From the NCBI RefSeq assembly GCF_027744825.2, contig NW_026527054.1, positions 806,001-870,000 on the forward strand: a stretch of 64,000 bases of DNA, given 5' to 3'. Source of the DNA: Synchiropus splendidus. Its lineage: Eukaryota; Chordata; Actinopteri; Syngnathiformes; Callionymidae. The translations under genes and the position numbers were made by a program. Of this stretch, positions 43,151-53,588 are shown one piece after another. The notes beneath the pieces were generated by a model. That model had not been told where the DNA came from. It ran no database searches and saw only the letters and a program-made list of their open reading frames with translations. Position 1 is the first letter of the stretch. Each line of letters starts with the position of its first letter.

Positions 43151-44092
43151 TCAAGTAACAGGTCTAAAGTATAGAGTCACCACGACCTTTCCAAAGGTAA
43201 AATTGACGGGTTTGTTAAGATTCGATTTAATTTGTATCTGAATATTTTCAATATGGTTCTTGGCCACCGGTAAATAGTAAGCAGGGTTAAAATGTTGTGT
43301 GATTATATCTGAGTAGCTACCCTTGATTTCCACAGTTCTTAAAAGCGGTGCATATGCATCCCCTACAAGCTGCGGTCTTACAACGTCGCTGTAACAGTAG
43401 AGATGGTAAAACCCCACTTTTAAATCAACTGGATGGGGCGCTCTGTAGTCGCAAAAATGTATCCAATTACCAGGCTCTACACCTAGCATGTAAGCCAAAG
43501 GCGAGTTAAAAAGCACTAGGTTCTGCCCGTCTCCTTGAAGATCAATTTTTTGCCGTGCACTGTTAAACAGGAAGCGTATGTCGTTATTGGTTTTTTTAAA
43601 GGTTTGCTCCAACTCGGTTGTAATCTGATTAATAGAGCTGTAATATCCTCCCTTAAACTTCAGTTTGGAAATATCTGTTCCCGCCGTTTTGAAATGTCGA
43701 TCAACCCCTTGTGATTCGTCTTTTTTCCTCTGAGCAGAGGCGCTGGCATCGGGATCTGGAGCCCTAAGACGAGCCATGGCTCTATGAAATTCATCTTTAT
43801 ACCGTCGTGTTGTGTTAGCCTCCGAATCTGATCCTCTAGGGGGAGCCGTGTTTGTGTTGGAATCAAGTACTCTATGGTTCGGTTTCCAGGAAAATGATGC
43901 TGTATCCTCTGGAATATTATGCCACGTGTGAGGGTATGTAATCTCCGTCAAAGCGACCTCCCATTTTCCGTTTAAATCGATATGTTGTGCTAAATCAACG
44001 CGGAAAGTACCAATGGAGTTGTCTTTAAAAACATTTGCGCTGGCGTTTGATGGTAAAGTCACATAGAAGCCTGCGTTCTTTGAGTCGTACAT
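43151..44092 (-). CDS. Polinton minor capsid (penton-like) protein, copy B, intact
   Basis: 313 aa. Same N-terminal signature as copy A (FYVTLPSNAS, WEVALTEITYPHTW), the same low-complexity Asp/Asn/Arg insert, and an unshifted C-terminus ending in VVVTLYFRPVT. Probably the minor jelly-roll capsid protein at the vertices. AATATATAAGG lies about 35-40 bases upstream of the start. The integrase pseudogene ends 34 bases away. Confidence 0.88.
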   Translation of the reverse strand: MYDSKNAGFYVTLPSNASANVFKDNSIGTFRVDLAQHIDLNGKWEVALTEITYPHTWHNIPEDTASFSWKPNHRVLDSNTNTAPPRGSDSEANTTRRYKDEFHRAMARLRAPDPDASASAQRKKDESQGVDRHFKTAGTDISKLKFKGGYYSSINQITTELEQTFKKTNNDIRFLFNSARQKIDLQGDGQNLVLFNSPLAYMLGVEPGNWIHFCDYRAPHPVDLKVGFYHLYCYSDVVRPQLVGDAYAPLLRTVEIKGSYSDIITQHFNPAYYLPVAKNHIENIQIQIKSNLNKPVNFTFGKVVVTLYFRPVT

Positions 44093-44126
44093 GGTGATAT
44101 GATGCCTGGTGTAAAGAAGGACCTCC

Positions 44127-45198
44127 TTATATATTTTTTATATCCGAAGCTTTTACCCAGCTGTTGAATTTTTCAGGCCAGTTCTTCCACTGGACAAAGA
44201 CCTGCCTCTCTCCTTTAACGCAGCGTTCCATGAGAATCTTTTCAACGTGAAATACTTTATCCTTTACGAGTTGTACTTTTTGTAATTCTTGATCATAAAA
44301 TGACCCCTGGATGGTCTCGCCGTCGAAATCTTTCAATTTATACACAGGCGGGGTGCGATGAATACATTCAGTTATCGTAAATATCTCATCTGTAAAACTC
44401 TGCTCATACTTTTTGTCAAATACACCTCGTAGTTTTGATATCCTAACATGATCGCCCTCCTTTAATTTTGCCTTTTGCAGATCTTTCGATGGTCTAATGT
44501 AAAAATTGCAGAGTATTTTCTTTAGTTACTTCCATCGGTGTCATTTTTATACTACTGTGATAGCTGTGATTATAACTCTTTACTAGATCCTGTAAAACCT
44601 CGATGTAACGTAATGTGTTTTTAGCCGTGAAATATCTCCACATCCGACTTTTAAGAGTGAGGTTAAATCTCTCAACCACAGAGGCCTTAACGTCACTCGC
44701 TGTTGAAAAATGATTAATACCCTTCCTTTCCATCAAAGCCCTGAAACTCTTGTTAAAAAAATCTTTCCCATCATCCGTCTGTAGCTTTGCAGGCGTCCCG
44801 CACTCCTCCAGCACTGTTTTGAACGCCTTCATTCTCTCGATCGGAGTCTTTCTTTTTAAAACGCGTACATAGGCCCTCTTTGAAAATACATCTATAACGG
44901 TCAACAACTAATTTTGATCGTCGTTATATCTAGCCAACGCCTGCATGTCGCATAGGTCGGCCTGGAATTGTTGAAGAGGCCTGTGAACAAATACTCTGTA
45001 TCTCGGAAAGTTTACTCTGGCTGGTTTATGCAGGGTGTAGGCATCCTGTTTTGATAAAAAAATCTTTAATAGATTTAGAACTGACTGGTTTTCCAGTCTC
45101 AACCTGCACCCCTGGACGAAGGCGACTCACACCTCCAGAGGTCCCGGGGTGAAGAGGATTGTATAATAAACTCTTTTAATGATGTGTTTCACCGTCAT
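44127..45198 (-). pseudogene. Polinton integrase, copy B, broken
   Basis: Collinear with the intact gene at 17989-19068. Lesions relative to A: an extra A in the run near 45058 shifts the frame early; TAC to TAG at about 44908 stops translation just after the first catalytic Asp region; about 11 bp are lost near 44503. The chromodomain end (44127-44345) is still readable, as are the second Asp and the Glu (VVERFN). Confidence 0.9.
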
Positions 45199-45323
45199 GT
45201 TAAACGAGAAATGAATGAGCTGAGATCCAAATATACTTCTTAATGTTTTTTATTCCACAGGTTATGTAAGGATTCAAACGTAATGTTATACAAAGACAGT
45301 AAAAGAGTAAAAAAAAATAAACA

Positions 45324-46145
45324 TCACATACGAGGGAATCTCGTGTTTGTGACATCGCCCAGGACCGGCGTTCTATTCCAGATTCTACTTGCTGATTCCA
45401 GACGTTCAATTAGAAGATCCTCAGGCTCATGTTTGATGTATTCATTCCAGACAGTTGATTTTCGACACCTCATTTCGAGCAAGACTGTCTCAGCCGTAGC
45501 CTTCGTTCTCATTTTCCCCGGTTGTACGTCATTCAGGGTCAAGTAGTGTTGTACAGCAGGCAGAAAGTTCTTGTTACAGAGTCTCTTCATCAACGGGTGG
45601 AAATTAAGGCGGTAGAAATCATCCTCCATCTCTTCAAGACAGCTGTGTTGTAGTTGGCTGGGATGGTCTACTTGGCAACCGTAGCAGATCTCCCTCCAAT
45701 ACCTGCGTATGGTTTTACCTAGTAGATGAAATACAACTGTCTTTAAAGCTTTCAAGAAGAAACCGCTTATCCATCCATCCGTGTCATCATTAGCTGCTGG
45801 TTCTTGGTCTTGAGAAGCAGTGGATAAAGCAGGCGGATGCACGTCGACAGTTTCGTTCCCGGGGCAGGCGGTTGCTGCCTTCCCTACAGGTTCCTCCTCG
45901 TCATCCACATCTTGCATTTCAGTTGCAACAGAGTCGTCTGTGTCGTCTTTGACGTCCAATGAAGGACGGGCTCCGTCTGTCGTGTCGTTGTTAGAACCCT
46001 CGTACTTATGACCGTCAGCCGCAACGTGTTCTACCGCAGGATGTAGAGGTGACGGCGAGGAGTTGTTCATCCCGTACCCGGGGCCGCCTGTAGCAGCTCC
46101 GAGGAAGGTAGTGACGATACGTCTCGGAACACCTTCTGGCCTCAT
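45324..46145 (-). CDS. Accessory protein with Cys/His motif, copy B (273 aa)
   Basis: Same 273-residue length as 19200-20021. The CYGCQVDHPSQ motif, the acidic DVDDEEEP block and the C-terminal half are retained; most changes fall in the acidic/Ser-Pro linker. TATAAAG lies about 65 bases upstream. Both copies being open while neighbours are broken is suggestive but could be chance. Function unknown. Confidence 0.7.
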   Translation of the reverse strand: MRPEGVPRRIVTTFLGAATGGPGYGMNNSSPSPLHPAVEHVAADGHKYEGSNNDTTDGARPSLDVKDDTDDSVATEMQDVDDEEEPVGKAATACPGNETVDVHPPALSTASQDQEPAANDDTDGWISGFFLKALKTVVFHLLGKTIRRYWREICYGCQVDHPSQLQHSCLEEMEDDFYRLNFHPLMKRLCNKNFLPAVQHYLTLNDVQPGKMRTKATAETVLLEMRCRKSTVWNEYIKHEPEDLLIERLESASRIWNRTPVLGDVTNTRFPRM

Positions 46146-46255
46146 CGTTGTCTTGGACGGTCTTGTTCCAACAGGTACGTCTGCATGGTGTTGCTCTGGA
46201 AAAAATCCTCTTTATAACAGCCATCAACAAGTAGGCGGTCCAGGGTGGGGCGGTC

Positions 46256-46490
46256 CTAAAACACAAGGGCATCATTCCATAAGCGGCTATGGTAGAAGAG
46301 ACCGTCGATTTTTGGAGAAATCTCCTGGATTGTCTCACTCCAAGCATCCATCGGTATGGTTAACAGAGTACGAAAAACACCACAATCGGAATTAATATAC
46401 TCCAGGACGAAATCTTCTTCTTCTTCACCTGTGACTCCTGTTGATACTTTATGGATGGCCCTGAAGGACCAACGTCCTGATCCTAACATT
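46256..46490 (-). pseudogene. 165-aa accessory gene, copy B, 5' half missing
   Basis: Only the C-terminal half is present (GRWSFRAIHKVSTGVTGEEEEDF onward, with small changes near the end). Homology to copy A stops at about 46490, where unrelated sequence begins, so this marks the right border of the duplicated block. Confidence 0.8.
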
Positions 46491-49172
46491 TGAATCACAT
46501 CGTCTTTTGCACCTGCACGTCACTAACATGCTGGTGCTTGACCTCGGCTTGCTTGCACCGTCACTTGAAATTACTGCATTTAATAAAAACAAGAGAAAAG
46601 AAACGCCCTTTAAACTTGACTGTAGCTTGCTGAATAAACGCATCCAACATACGCACTGGTGGATGCATTTAGACAATCATCAGCTGGTCATTTGGTCGAT
46701 GCTGAGCCAGGATAATTAATAATTTAGCGATAACTTCCTTGGAGAAACATCTCACCCGTCCAGCTGGAGTTGCTGTCCTGGCAGCTGCCTCACTGTCCAG
46801 CTCATATTTGATGTCACAGCAGTGTTTCTGTGAATGGAGATGCACTGCCAGTGTCCAGCTGAATCAGGTGTAACTGGATCACACGTCACCATCTTTGTAT
46901 CTGCGGCCAATTTAAGCGCAGAAAAACAAGGCGTTTGACAAATTTTATTGATGGTAAAGGCATAAAGGGAAATTTTAGGCGTGTTTTCCTTCTCCCATAG
47001 CTATTAATAGTAATATTGAAATGTTTATTTTTATCTTTGCTGAAGGGGACCCCACATATGACCTTGAAATGAATAAGGATCGGGCATGCGCATGATGTAA
47101 CTTACTGAAATTCAGTGACCGTTTTCTCCCACCAACTTTCATCTATTTGAAAACCTGATTCCCTGTATGCTCCTCTCGTTTTTGACCTCAATCTCATTAA
47201 TATATTTCAGAAACAATTCTCTTCTAGGGCTGAGTAGATTGTTGCTGAGTCAGGAGGTAGAGAAGGAAACCTGTGAAAGTTTTTATTTTTTTATTTATTT
47301 TAGACAAAATATATGATTTGATATTGTTTTGAGAGACTATTGTACGAGCGTGACAAGCATTTCTCCAAGTAAGAGGGAGGAAACACACGATTCTCTTTTT
47401 GGGCCAGAATTCTGAGTGGCTGAATTATATTTACAGCGCTTCTGAAATTGGGAGCAAACTTTAATAGCATGGAACGTAACCTTGGGATTCTTGACATTGG
47501 TAGGTCTTTTCATAGGCAGTGAGGAATATACTGGAGCATTAATAGAGGATGAGCATGAAAACATTTCCAGTTTGGACTAAGGTAAACATCAGTAAGACAG
47601 CAGATTTTATGAATATAAGAGGCTCAATAATAAAACTGTTTTGAATTTACACTTATGGAGTAACGATCTGCTGACCCGAGGAGACTTCCCACTCCAAACA
47701 AAATCACTTGCTGTAGTTTATCAATGATTTTTTTTTTTTTTTCTTTTTAAATTTCTCCACCTCTGAAGGTCAGATTTGACTAGAGTCGTGCGTGAAGGTA
47801 AAGGTAGAGGATTTATTGTCAATTCTGCCATATGCATTACATATCAAGGATTGAAATGTGCAGCCACATGAACGCAGAGAGATTTAAAACAAGATTCTTT
47901 AAATCAAAGTGCAGGTTCTTGAAGCCTACCCCTTTTAATTGGATGACATATGCTTTTCTCATTTTTGACCCTATATCCTGAAAACATGAATAATAATTCA
48001 CTATTGTTATGCATGATGCCTTTAAACCCTAGAGATGAGCTCTGTGTGACTCTGCTAAAGACTTAATGCCCAAGTGGTTTCCATAATACCTCTTATGAAG
48101 ACCCTCCAATATTTATAACGTACAGAACATTAAGAATCACCCGTTATAATGTACTTAAATATGTAATAATAATGTATATGTAATAATGTATAATCAAAAA
48201 ACATGTTTTATTAGTGCATAATTTACATTTTCCCTTTGGTTTCCTTGTTTATACATTCTGTTTATAAATGCTAATGATAATGCTAATAACAGACATATGT
48301 AGATCGTAGTTATGAGAACACAGAAGTGTAAGAGCTGTTGCCACGAAAGAGCATTACAAGGGTACTGTGCTATAAAACGGTTATTATTCATGATGCTAAT
48401 GTCGAATCAGCGTAGCATTTTTGTGTGGTCATCTTTGCTAAGTATGGAAGTCAAAAGTCGTGGGACAACCTGGGAGTAAGTTCAGGTGGTCATGGAAAAG
48501 TGGACAGGAAGTTAATATACTGTAGGATTTCACAGCTTCTATTGACTGAATTGACTGATCTGCATCTTGTGACATTTATGAGACATTTATCTGAGAAACT
48601 TAAGGGAAATCAAACATATGCAGTGGCAGGAAGTAGCAATGAAAGCAATCGTGAAGCTAGTGAAATCTCGCAGAAAAGCATTTCCTCCTCCCAGAGGCTC
48701 TTTGACTGTGTGTGTGATTGCAATGGCAATGATCTTGAATCCACTTCGTGGGGACTGTCTTTCCTTATTTTATACTGAACAACAAGCACGGCTCTATTTA
48801 CTGTTTCGTTCAAATGAAACACAACATACCAGGGCCCATCACTGTGTTCTGAAACCTCCTTTGAGTTGGGTCTGTTTCAAGCACTGAGTCAATAAGCGTC
48901 ATGCAATCTTGAGCTGCGTTTTTAATGTGTGCAGTTTTGGCGCGTGTTGCTCGCTCGGTGCCCAGAGAGTACAGAGAGCTGCAGATGGTAACAGGCAGGG
49001 AGGTGGGAAACCTTGTCTCTCTTGCACCTCAGACTGTGCTGAAACCTGATTTGTAAACATGCTCACAGGAACCATCTGCCGCTGAGTTCATGTTTTCCTC
49101 TGCATTTTTTGATTTGGGATTCTATAAATAGACAGAGAGATGAAGGAGACCACTATATGTCAAATCTGTATG
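46491..49172. other. No recognisable gene
   Basis: AT-rich sequence with T-runs (47728-47743) and a few short ORFs lacking family resemblance. A stretch at about 47800-47880 (AAAGGTAGAGGATTTATTGTC) resembles dispersed fish repeats but I cannot name one. Two overlapping plus-strand ORFs of 89-117 aa at 48425-48887 have no supporting features. Confidence 0.5.
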
Positions 49173-49302
49173 ATTGATGGTCCCCCGGGAGTAATAAAAC
49201 CCTCCCCTTCCGGAAGTAATAAACCCCACCCCTTTTTATATCAAAAAGAAATTAAAATAATTACCCTCCCCATTTTTATATCAACAGGAAATTAAAATAA
49301 TG
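49173..49302. repeat. Inverted copy of the Polinton A right-end repeat
   Basis: Reverse complement of about 20905-21068: two AT-rich units with GGGGAGGG (inverted) and the terminal CCTCCCCTTCCGGAAGTAAT. If it is an element terminus, the element extends rightward, toward the spliced gene and the tandem array. Confidence 0.6.
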
Positions 49303-49439
49303 AAGGTCCAAGGGGTAGCTTCACCCTTGTGTGATGCAGGGGGTGGGGGTCAGCTACATCCTCACAGACGCAAGGGTCAGGCAGGGTCAGCGGGAGGGTG
49401 GGTGTGTGATGAGACACCGGGAGGATTACCTTAGGGGTG

Positions 49440-49990
49440 TGGGTAAAAAAAAAGGGGTAAAACAAAAAGAAAGAAATACTTTTAGTTTTCAGCATTAGTC
49501 AATGTTTGAACTGTTTCTGCATTGCAGGCTAAATAATCAAAACACATTAGTAGCTACAATATTATTTCGGGTTTAAACATTTTAGAAGTTATTTAACATC
49601 TTATGAAGAAGTTTTTCATTCTTGAAATATTTCTTAAAGATAAAACAGTAGAAAGAAAACACTTTTTAGTCTTCACTAATAGTTCAAACGACGCAGCTAC
49701 CCAACTCATGCACCATTTTTCAAAATGCGTTTAAACAGATAATTTGTACTTGTTTGAGAAATACTTTTAGTTTTCAGAATAGAACAAAAGAAAGAAATAC
49801 TTTTAGTTTTCAGAAAATAAGGTTGAGTGAACAAGGATAAAACAAAAGAAAGAAATACTTTAGTTTTCAGCATTAGTTCAAATAACACAGCTATTCAACT
49901 CATATGAGTTTCTGTTGAATCAGTCGATTTAATTTTACACCCTGTGTGAGTTTTAAACGATGCAATTTTACTTACTCAGGAAATACTTAA
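49440..49990. repeat. Short dispersed AAAGAAAGAAATACTTTTAG repeats
   Basis: The block around AAAGAAAGAAATACTTTTAG with a following TTTTCAGCATTAGT occurs at about 49467, 49791 and 49848, spaced unevenly. Its first part is shared with the 3' end of the E1 exon in every array unit. Confidence 0.6.
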
Positions 49991-50147
49991 AAAAGGGGTA
50001 AACAGCGGTGTGACAACAGGCATTATGCCTGACTCTTTCTCAGACACCGAAACATACCACATTTTACATCAGTTCCGGGGTAACCTTCGCTGTTGACCAG
50101 ACCTTCCAGAACTTCATCCTCCTTTCCAAAAGGACTCCAGACTACCC

Positions 50148-50713
50148 ATGGATGCCTCTTCCTCTGCACGTCGTAGGTGAATATTTATCTATCTATCCAT
50201 CTATCTATATCTATATAGTATACATATAAGTATATACATATATGTGTATCTATGTATTTACATTTACATATATAAGTATAATAAAAACGTTACGCCATGT
50301 TTATCACGTACCATGTCTCTTTTCATTGACAGACGTCGTCACTCATCTGTGTGACGTTCATTTAACGCAGAGTGATACTGGTAAAAATATTGAATTATTT
50401 TATAATTCGTTGTTAATATCTCTATTATGTGTTACAACAGCCGCACTTCTATTTTTCAGATATTATCGCCTCCGCGAATAACTTCCCGGAGACGCTGATC
50501 GGCGCTGAGGAGCTTGAGCGGTTAATGCGTGTAACTTTTGAAGACGGAGATGCCCGTGCGGATCTGTCGGCTGTGAATCTGAGAGCGAGTCTTCAAGTCA
50601 GCGGCACCGAGGCTCAGAACACGCCGTGTATTATAATAATCGACAGCGAGGACGAGTTCGTCCGGGGCCGAGTACAGGAAATCGATCGAAGGGGAGTAAC
50701 CAACGCTCTCTGA
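50148..50713 (+). CDS. Three-exon gene with SUMO-interaction-like motif (108 aa, predicted)
   Basis: Predicted exons: 50148-50172, 50333-50380 and 50460-50713, with borders C|GTAGGT, CAG|AC, G|GTAAAA and CAG|AT. Both introns are phase 1 and the spliced frame is open to TGA, giving 108 residues. The start has a good context (CCCATGG). The C-terminal third has CIIIIDSEDEF, four branched hydrophobics followed by acidic/Ser residues, the standard form of a SUMO-interaction motif. The middle has an acidic helical stretch (GAEELERLMRVTFEDGD). No signal peptide or membrane segment. Family unknown. A degenerate copy is at 33852-34510. Splicing is predicted from consensus and phase only. Confidence 0.6.
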
Positions 50714-50847
50714 GCCGTAAGCGACGGTTAATTCGGCACGGAAGACAGGACCGGCGCGAGTCATTGGTGAGAAGGAGACAGCGATTCTAATCATAATTAC
50801 GATAACTAGGTAAAGAATAGCGGTATTTATTAAGTGTATATACATGC

Positions 50848-50849
<2 letters not shown>

Positions 50850-50899
<50 letters not shown>
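50850..50899. repeat. (TG)n microsatellite before the first array unit
   Basis: Long TG tract ending in GCATGAAAAG. The last bases form the candidate acceptor of exon E2 in unit 1. Confidence 0.9.
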
Positions 50900-51420
50900 A
50901 TGAAAAGGTCACCCGGAACCCGGAAATCAGACACGACCGGGAAGTCATCCGGACCCTGTGGATGCTGATCATTCATTGAACGGGTCGCTCCAACTGTTCA
51001 ACGGTGAGAGCAAAACATTCAGTTCAATAAAAAAAAAGTATTTTAACCACAGTCTGTCGATGTATTTTATATTTAACTACCTATGTTTTTTGTTTTATTC
51101 AACGCCTGTGCGTATGAAAACAGACGATCAGTCAGAGGTCGAAGGAGTAGGGCACCCGCTCGTTGATTCTTTAACTCACCAGACGCCTCAGCTGATAGGA
51201 GGTGGGAAAAAACATTTTGGAGTGATAGTTTACGTTTCACTGCTGTATTTATTTATTTATTTTTTCACATGAAAACAGATACAAAGACAACGAGCACGCC
51301 ACACCTTCTACCTGTCGCTTCAACACCAACACCAACACCAACGTTTGGGAAGATACGAATCTCAATTTTTTTCAACACATCTCTACCGTTCAGTATCAGT
51401 TGAATGGTTGTATGTTCGCT

Positions 51421-51456
<36 letters not shown>

Positions 51457-52662
51457 TACGTGCGTGCGTGCGTGCGTGCGTGCGTGTGTGTGTGTTTTAT
51501 CTGTAATGCGGTTTGTCTATGTTCCGGCTATGTGCTTTTAGACGGTGTCATTTTACTATTGAAGGTGTTTGAGTAACTGTTGCTGCTAAGCGTCATTGTG
51601 ATTTTACTACTATGCTTTAACGACGACGGACACTAGAGGTCGCGATTACTATTTCACACTATGCTTTAACGACGGCGGCCACGTGAGGTCGAGATTACTA
51701 TTTCACACTATGCTTTAATGATGGCGACCACTAGAGGTCGGGATTACTATTTTACACCATGCTTTAACGACAACGGCCACTAGAGGTCGTGATTTTACTA
51801 ACTGTAATGTGCTTTAACGACGGCGGCCGCTAGAGGTCGTGATTTTACTAACTGTAATGTGCTTTAACGACGCCGGCCGCTAGAGGTCGTGATTTTACTA
51901 ACTGCAATGTGCTTTAACGACGGCGGCCGCTAGAGGTCGTGATTTTACTAATTGTAATGTGCTTTAACGACGGCGGCCACTAGAGGTCGTGATTTTACTA
52001 ACTGTAATGTGCTTTAACGACGGCGGCCACTAGAGGTCGTGATTTTTACTAACTGTAATGTGCTTTAATGACGGCGGCCACTAGAGGTCGTGATTTTACT
52101 AACTGTAATGTGCTTTAACGACGGCGGCCACTAGAGGTCGTGATTTTACTAACTGTAATGTGGTTTAACGACGGCGGCCGCTAGAGGTCGTGATTTTACT
52201 AACTGTAATGTGCTTTAACGACGGCGGCCACTAGAGGTCGGGATTTTACTAATTGAAATGTGGTTTAACGACGTCGTCCACTAGAGGTCGTGATTTTACT
52301 AACTGTAATGTGGTTTAACGACGGCGGCCGCTAGAGGTCGTGATTTTACTAATTGTAATGTGCTTTAACGACGGCGGCCACTAGAGGTCGTGATTTTACT
52401 AATTGTAATGTGCTTTAACGACGGCGGCCACTAGAGGTCGTGATTTTACTAATTGTAATGTGCTTTAACGACGGCGGCCACTAGAGGTCGTGATTATACT
52501 AATTGTAATGTGCTTTAACGACGGCGGCCACTAGAGGTCGCGATTTTACTAACTGTAATGTGCTTTAACGACGGCGGCCACTAGAGGTCGGGATTTTACT
52601 TATTGTAAAGTGGTTTAATGAGAGTATACACTAGTGATTTACTATTTGTTTTTACGCTTTAA
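50900..52662 (+). repeat. Array unit 1 (lacks E1)
   Basis: Candidate exons: E2 50908-51003 (96 nt), E3 51124-51272 (acidic, then hydrophobic tail and TGA), E4 51279-51347 (Thr/Pro-rich), E5 51542-51576 (ends GVILLLKVFE). All candidate acceptors are phase 1. The E4 donor is changed here to GGGAAG from GGTAAG. E2 begins with a Gly codon rather than Asp. A (TG)n/(CGTG)n tract separates E4 and E5. The unit ends in about twenty 50-bp satellite monomers (51598-52640). Confidence 0.65.
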
Positions 52663-53553
52663 ATGTTGATCCTTAGTAGATCCCTACATTTACACTCTGT
52701 TTATATTAATATCATATTAACTGCTATCCGAGGTCTTGCTTCTAGATTGTATTTACATTTGTGTTGTTGTCGGTATTCTGTTTCAGCTCTCCCCTCTGGG
52801 TCTTGGCCTTTGTGGGAGACATCGACGCCGGTTTCCTCAGTACCTCTGGATCTACTATCCGGACCGTTCCCTGCTGAAGACTCGACGTCGGCATCTGGGC
52901 TATCCGCACCTCCACAGCCACCGTCGCCGACACCATCAGCACAGCCAGCAACCACAGACAAGCCGCGGACATCGCCCCGGATACCAAAACAAAAAGAAAG
53001 AAATACTTGTGTGTGTGTGTGTGTGTGTGTGCATGAAAAGATCACCCGGAACCCGGAAATCAGACACGACCGGGAAGTCATCCGAACCCTGTGGATGCTG
53101 ATCATTCATTGAACCGGTCGCTCCAACTGTTCAACGGTGAGAGCAAAACATTCAGTTCAATAAAAAAAAAGTATTTTAAGCACAGTCTGTCGATGTATTT
53201 TATATTTAACTACCTATGTTTTTTGTTTTATTCAACGCCTGTGCGTATGAAAACAGACGATCAGTCAGAGGTCGAAGGAGTAGGGCACACGCTCGTTGAT
53301 TCTTTAACTCACCAGACGCATCAGCTGATAGGAGGTGGGAAAAAACATTTTGGAGTGATAGTTTACGTTTCACTGCTGTATTTATTTATTTATTTTTTCA
53401 CATGAAAACAGATAAAAAGACAATGAGCACGCCACACCTTCTACCTGTCGCTTCAACACCAACACCAACACCAACGTTTGGTAAGATACGAATCTCAATT
53501 TTTTTCAACACATCTCTACCGTTCAGTATCAGTTGAATGGTTGTATGTTCGCT

Positions 53554-53588
<35 letters not shown>

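Larger units (their letters stand above)
34998..46490. mobile_element. Polinton/Maverick element, copy B
   Basis: Homologous and collinear with copy A from its AT-rich left arm to the middle of the 165-aa gene, where similarity stops (A about 20375, B about 46490). Same gene order and orientations. Intact here: major capsid, pVI-like, minor capsid, the 254-aa and 273-aa proteins. Broken: ATPase (Walker A lost), basic protein, protease, integrase, 165-aa gene. No polymerase B. Because the non-coding arm is shared too, the pair could be a segmental duplication or two insertions of one long element. Confidence 0.85.

Noticed and set aside
48425..48887. Overlapping 117-aa and 89-aa ORFs as a host gene
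   Set aside because: No splice structure, domain or composition signal separates them from the AT-rich background.
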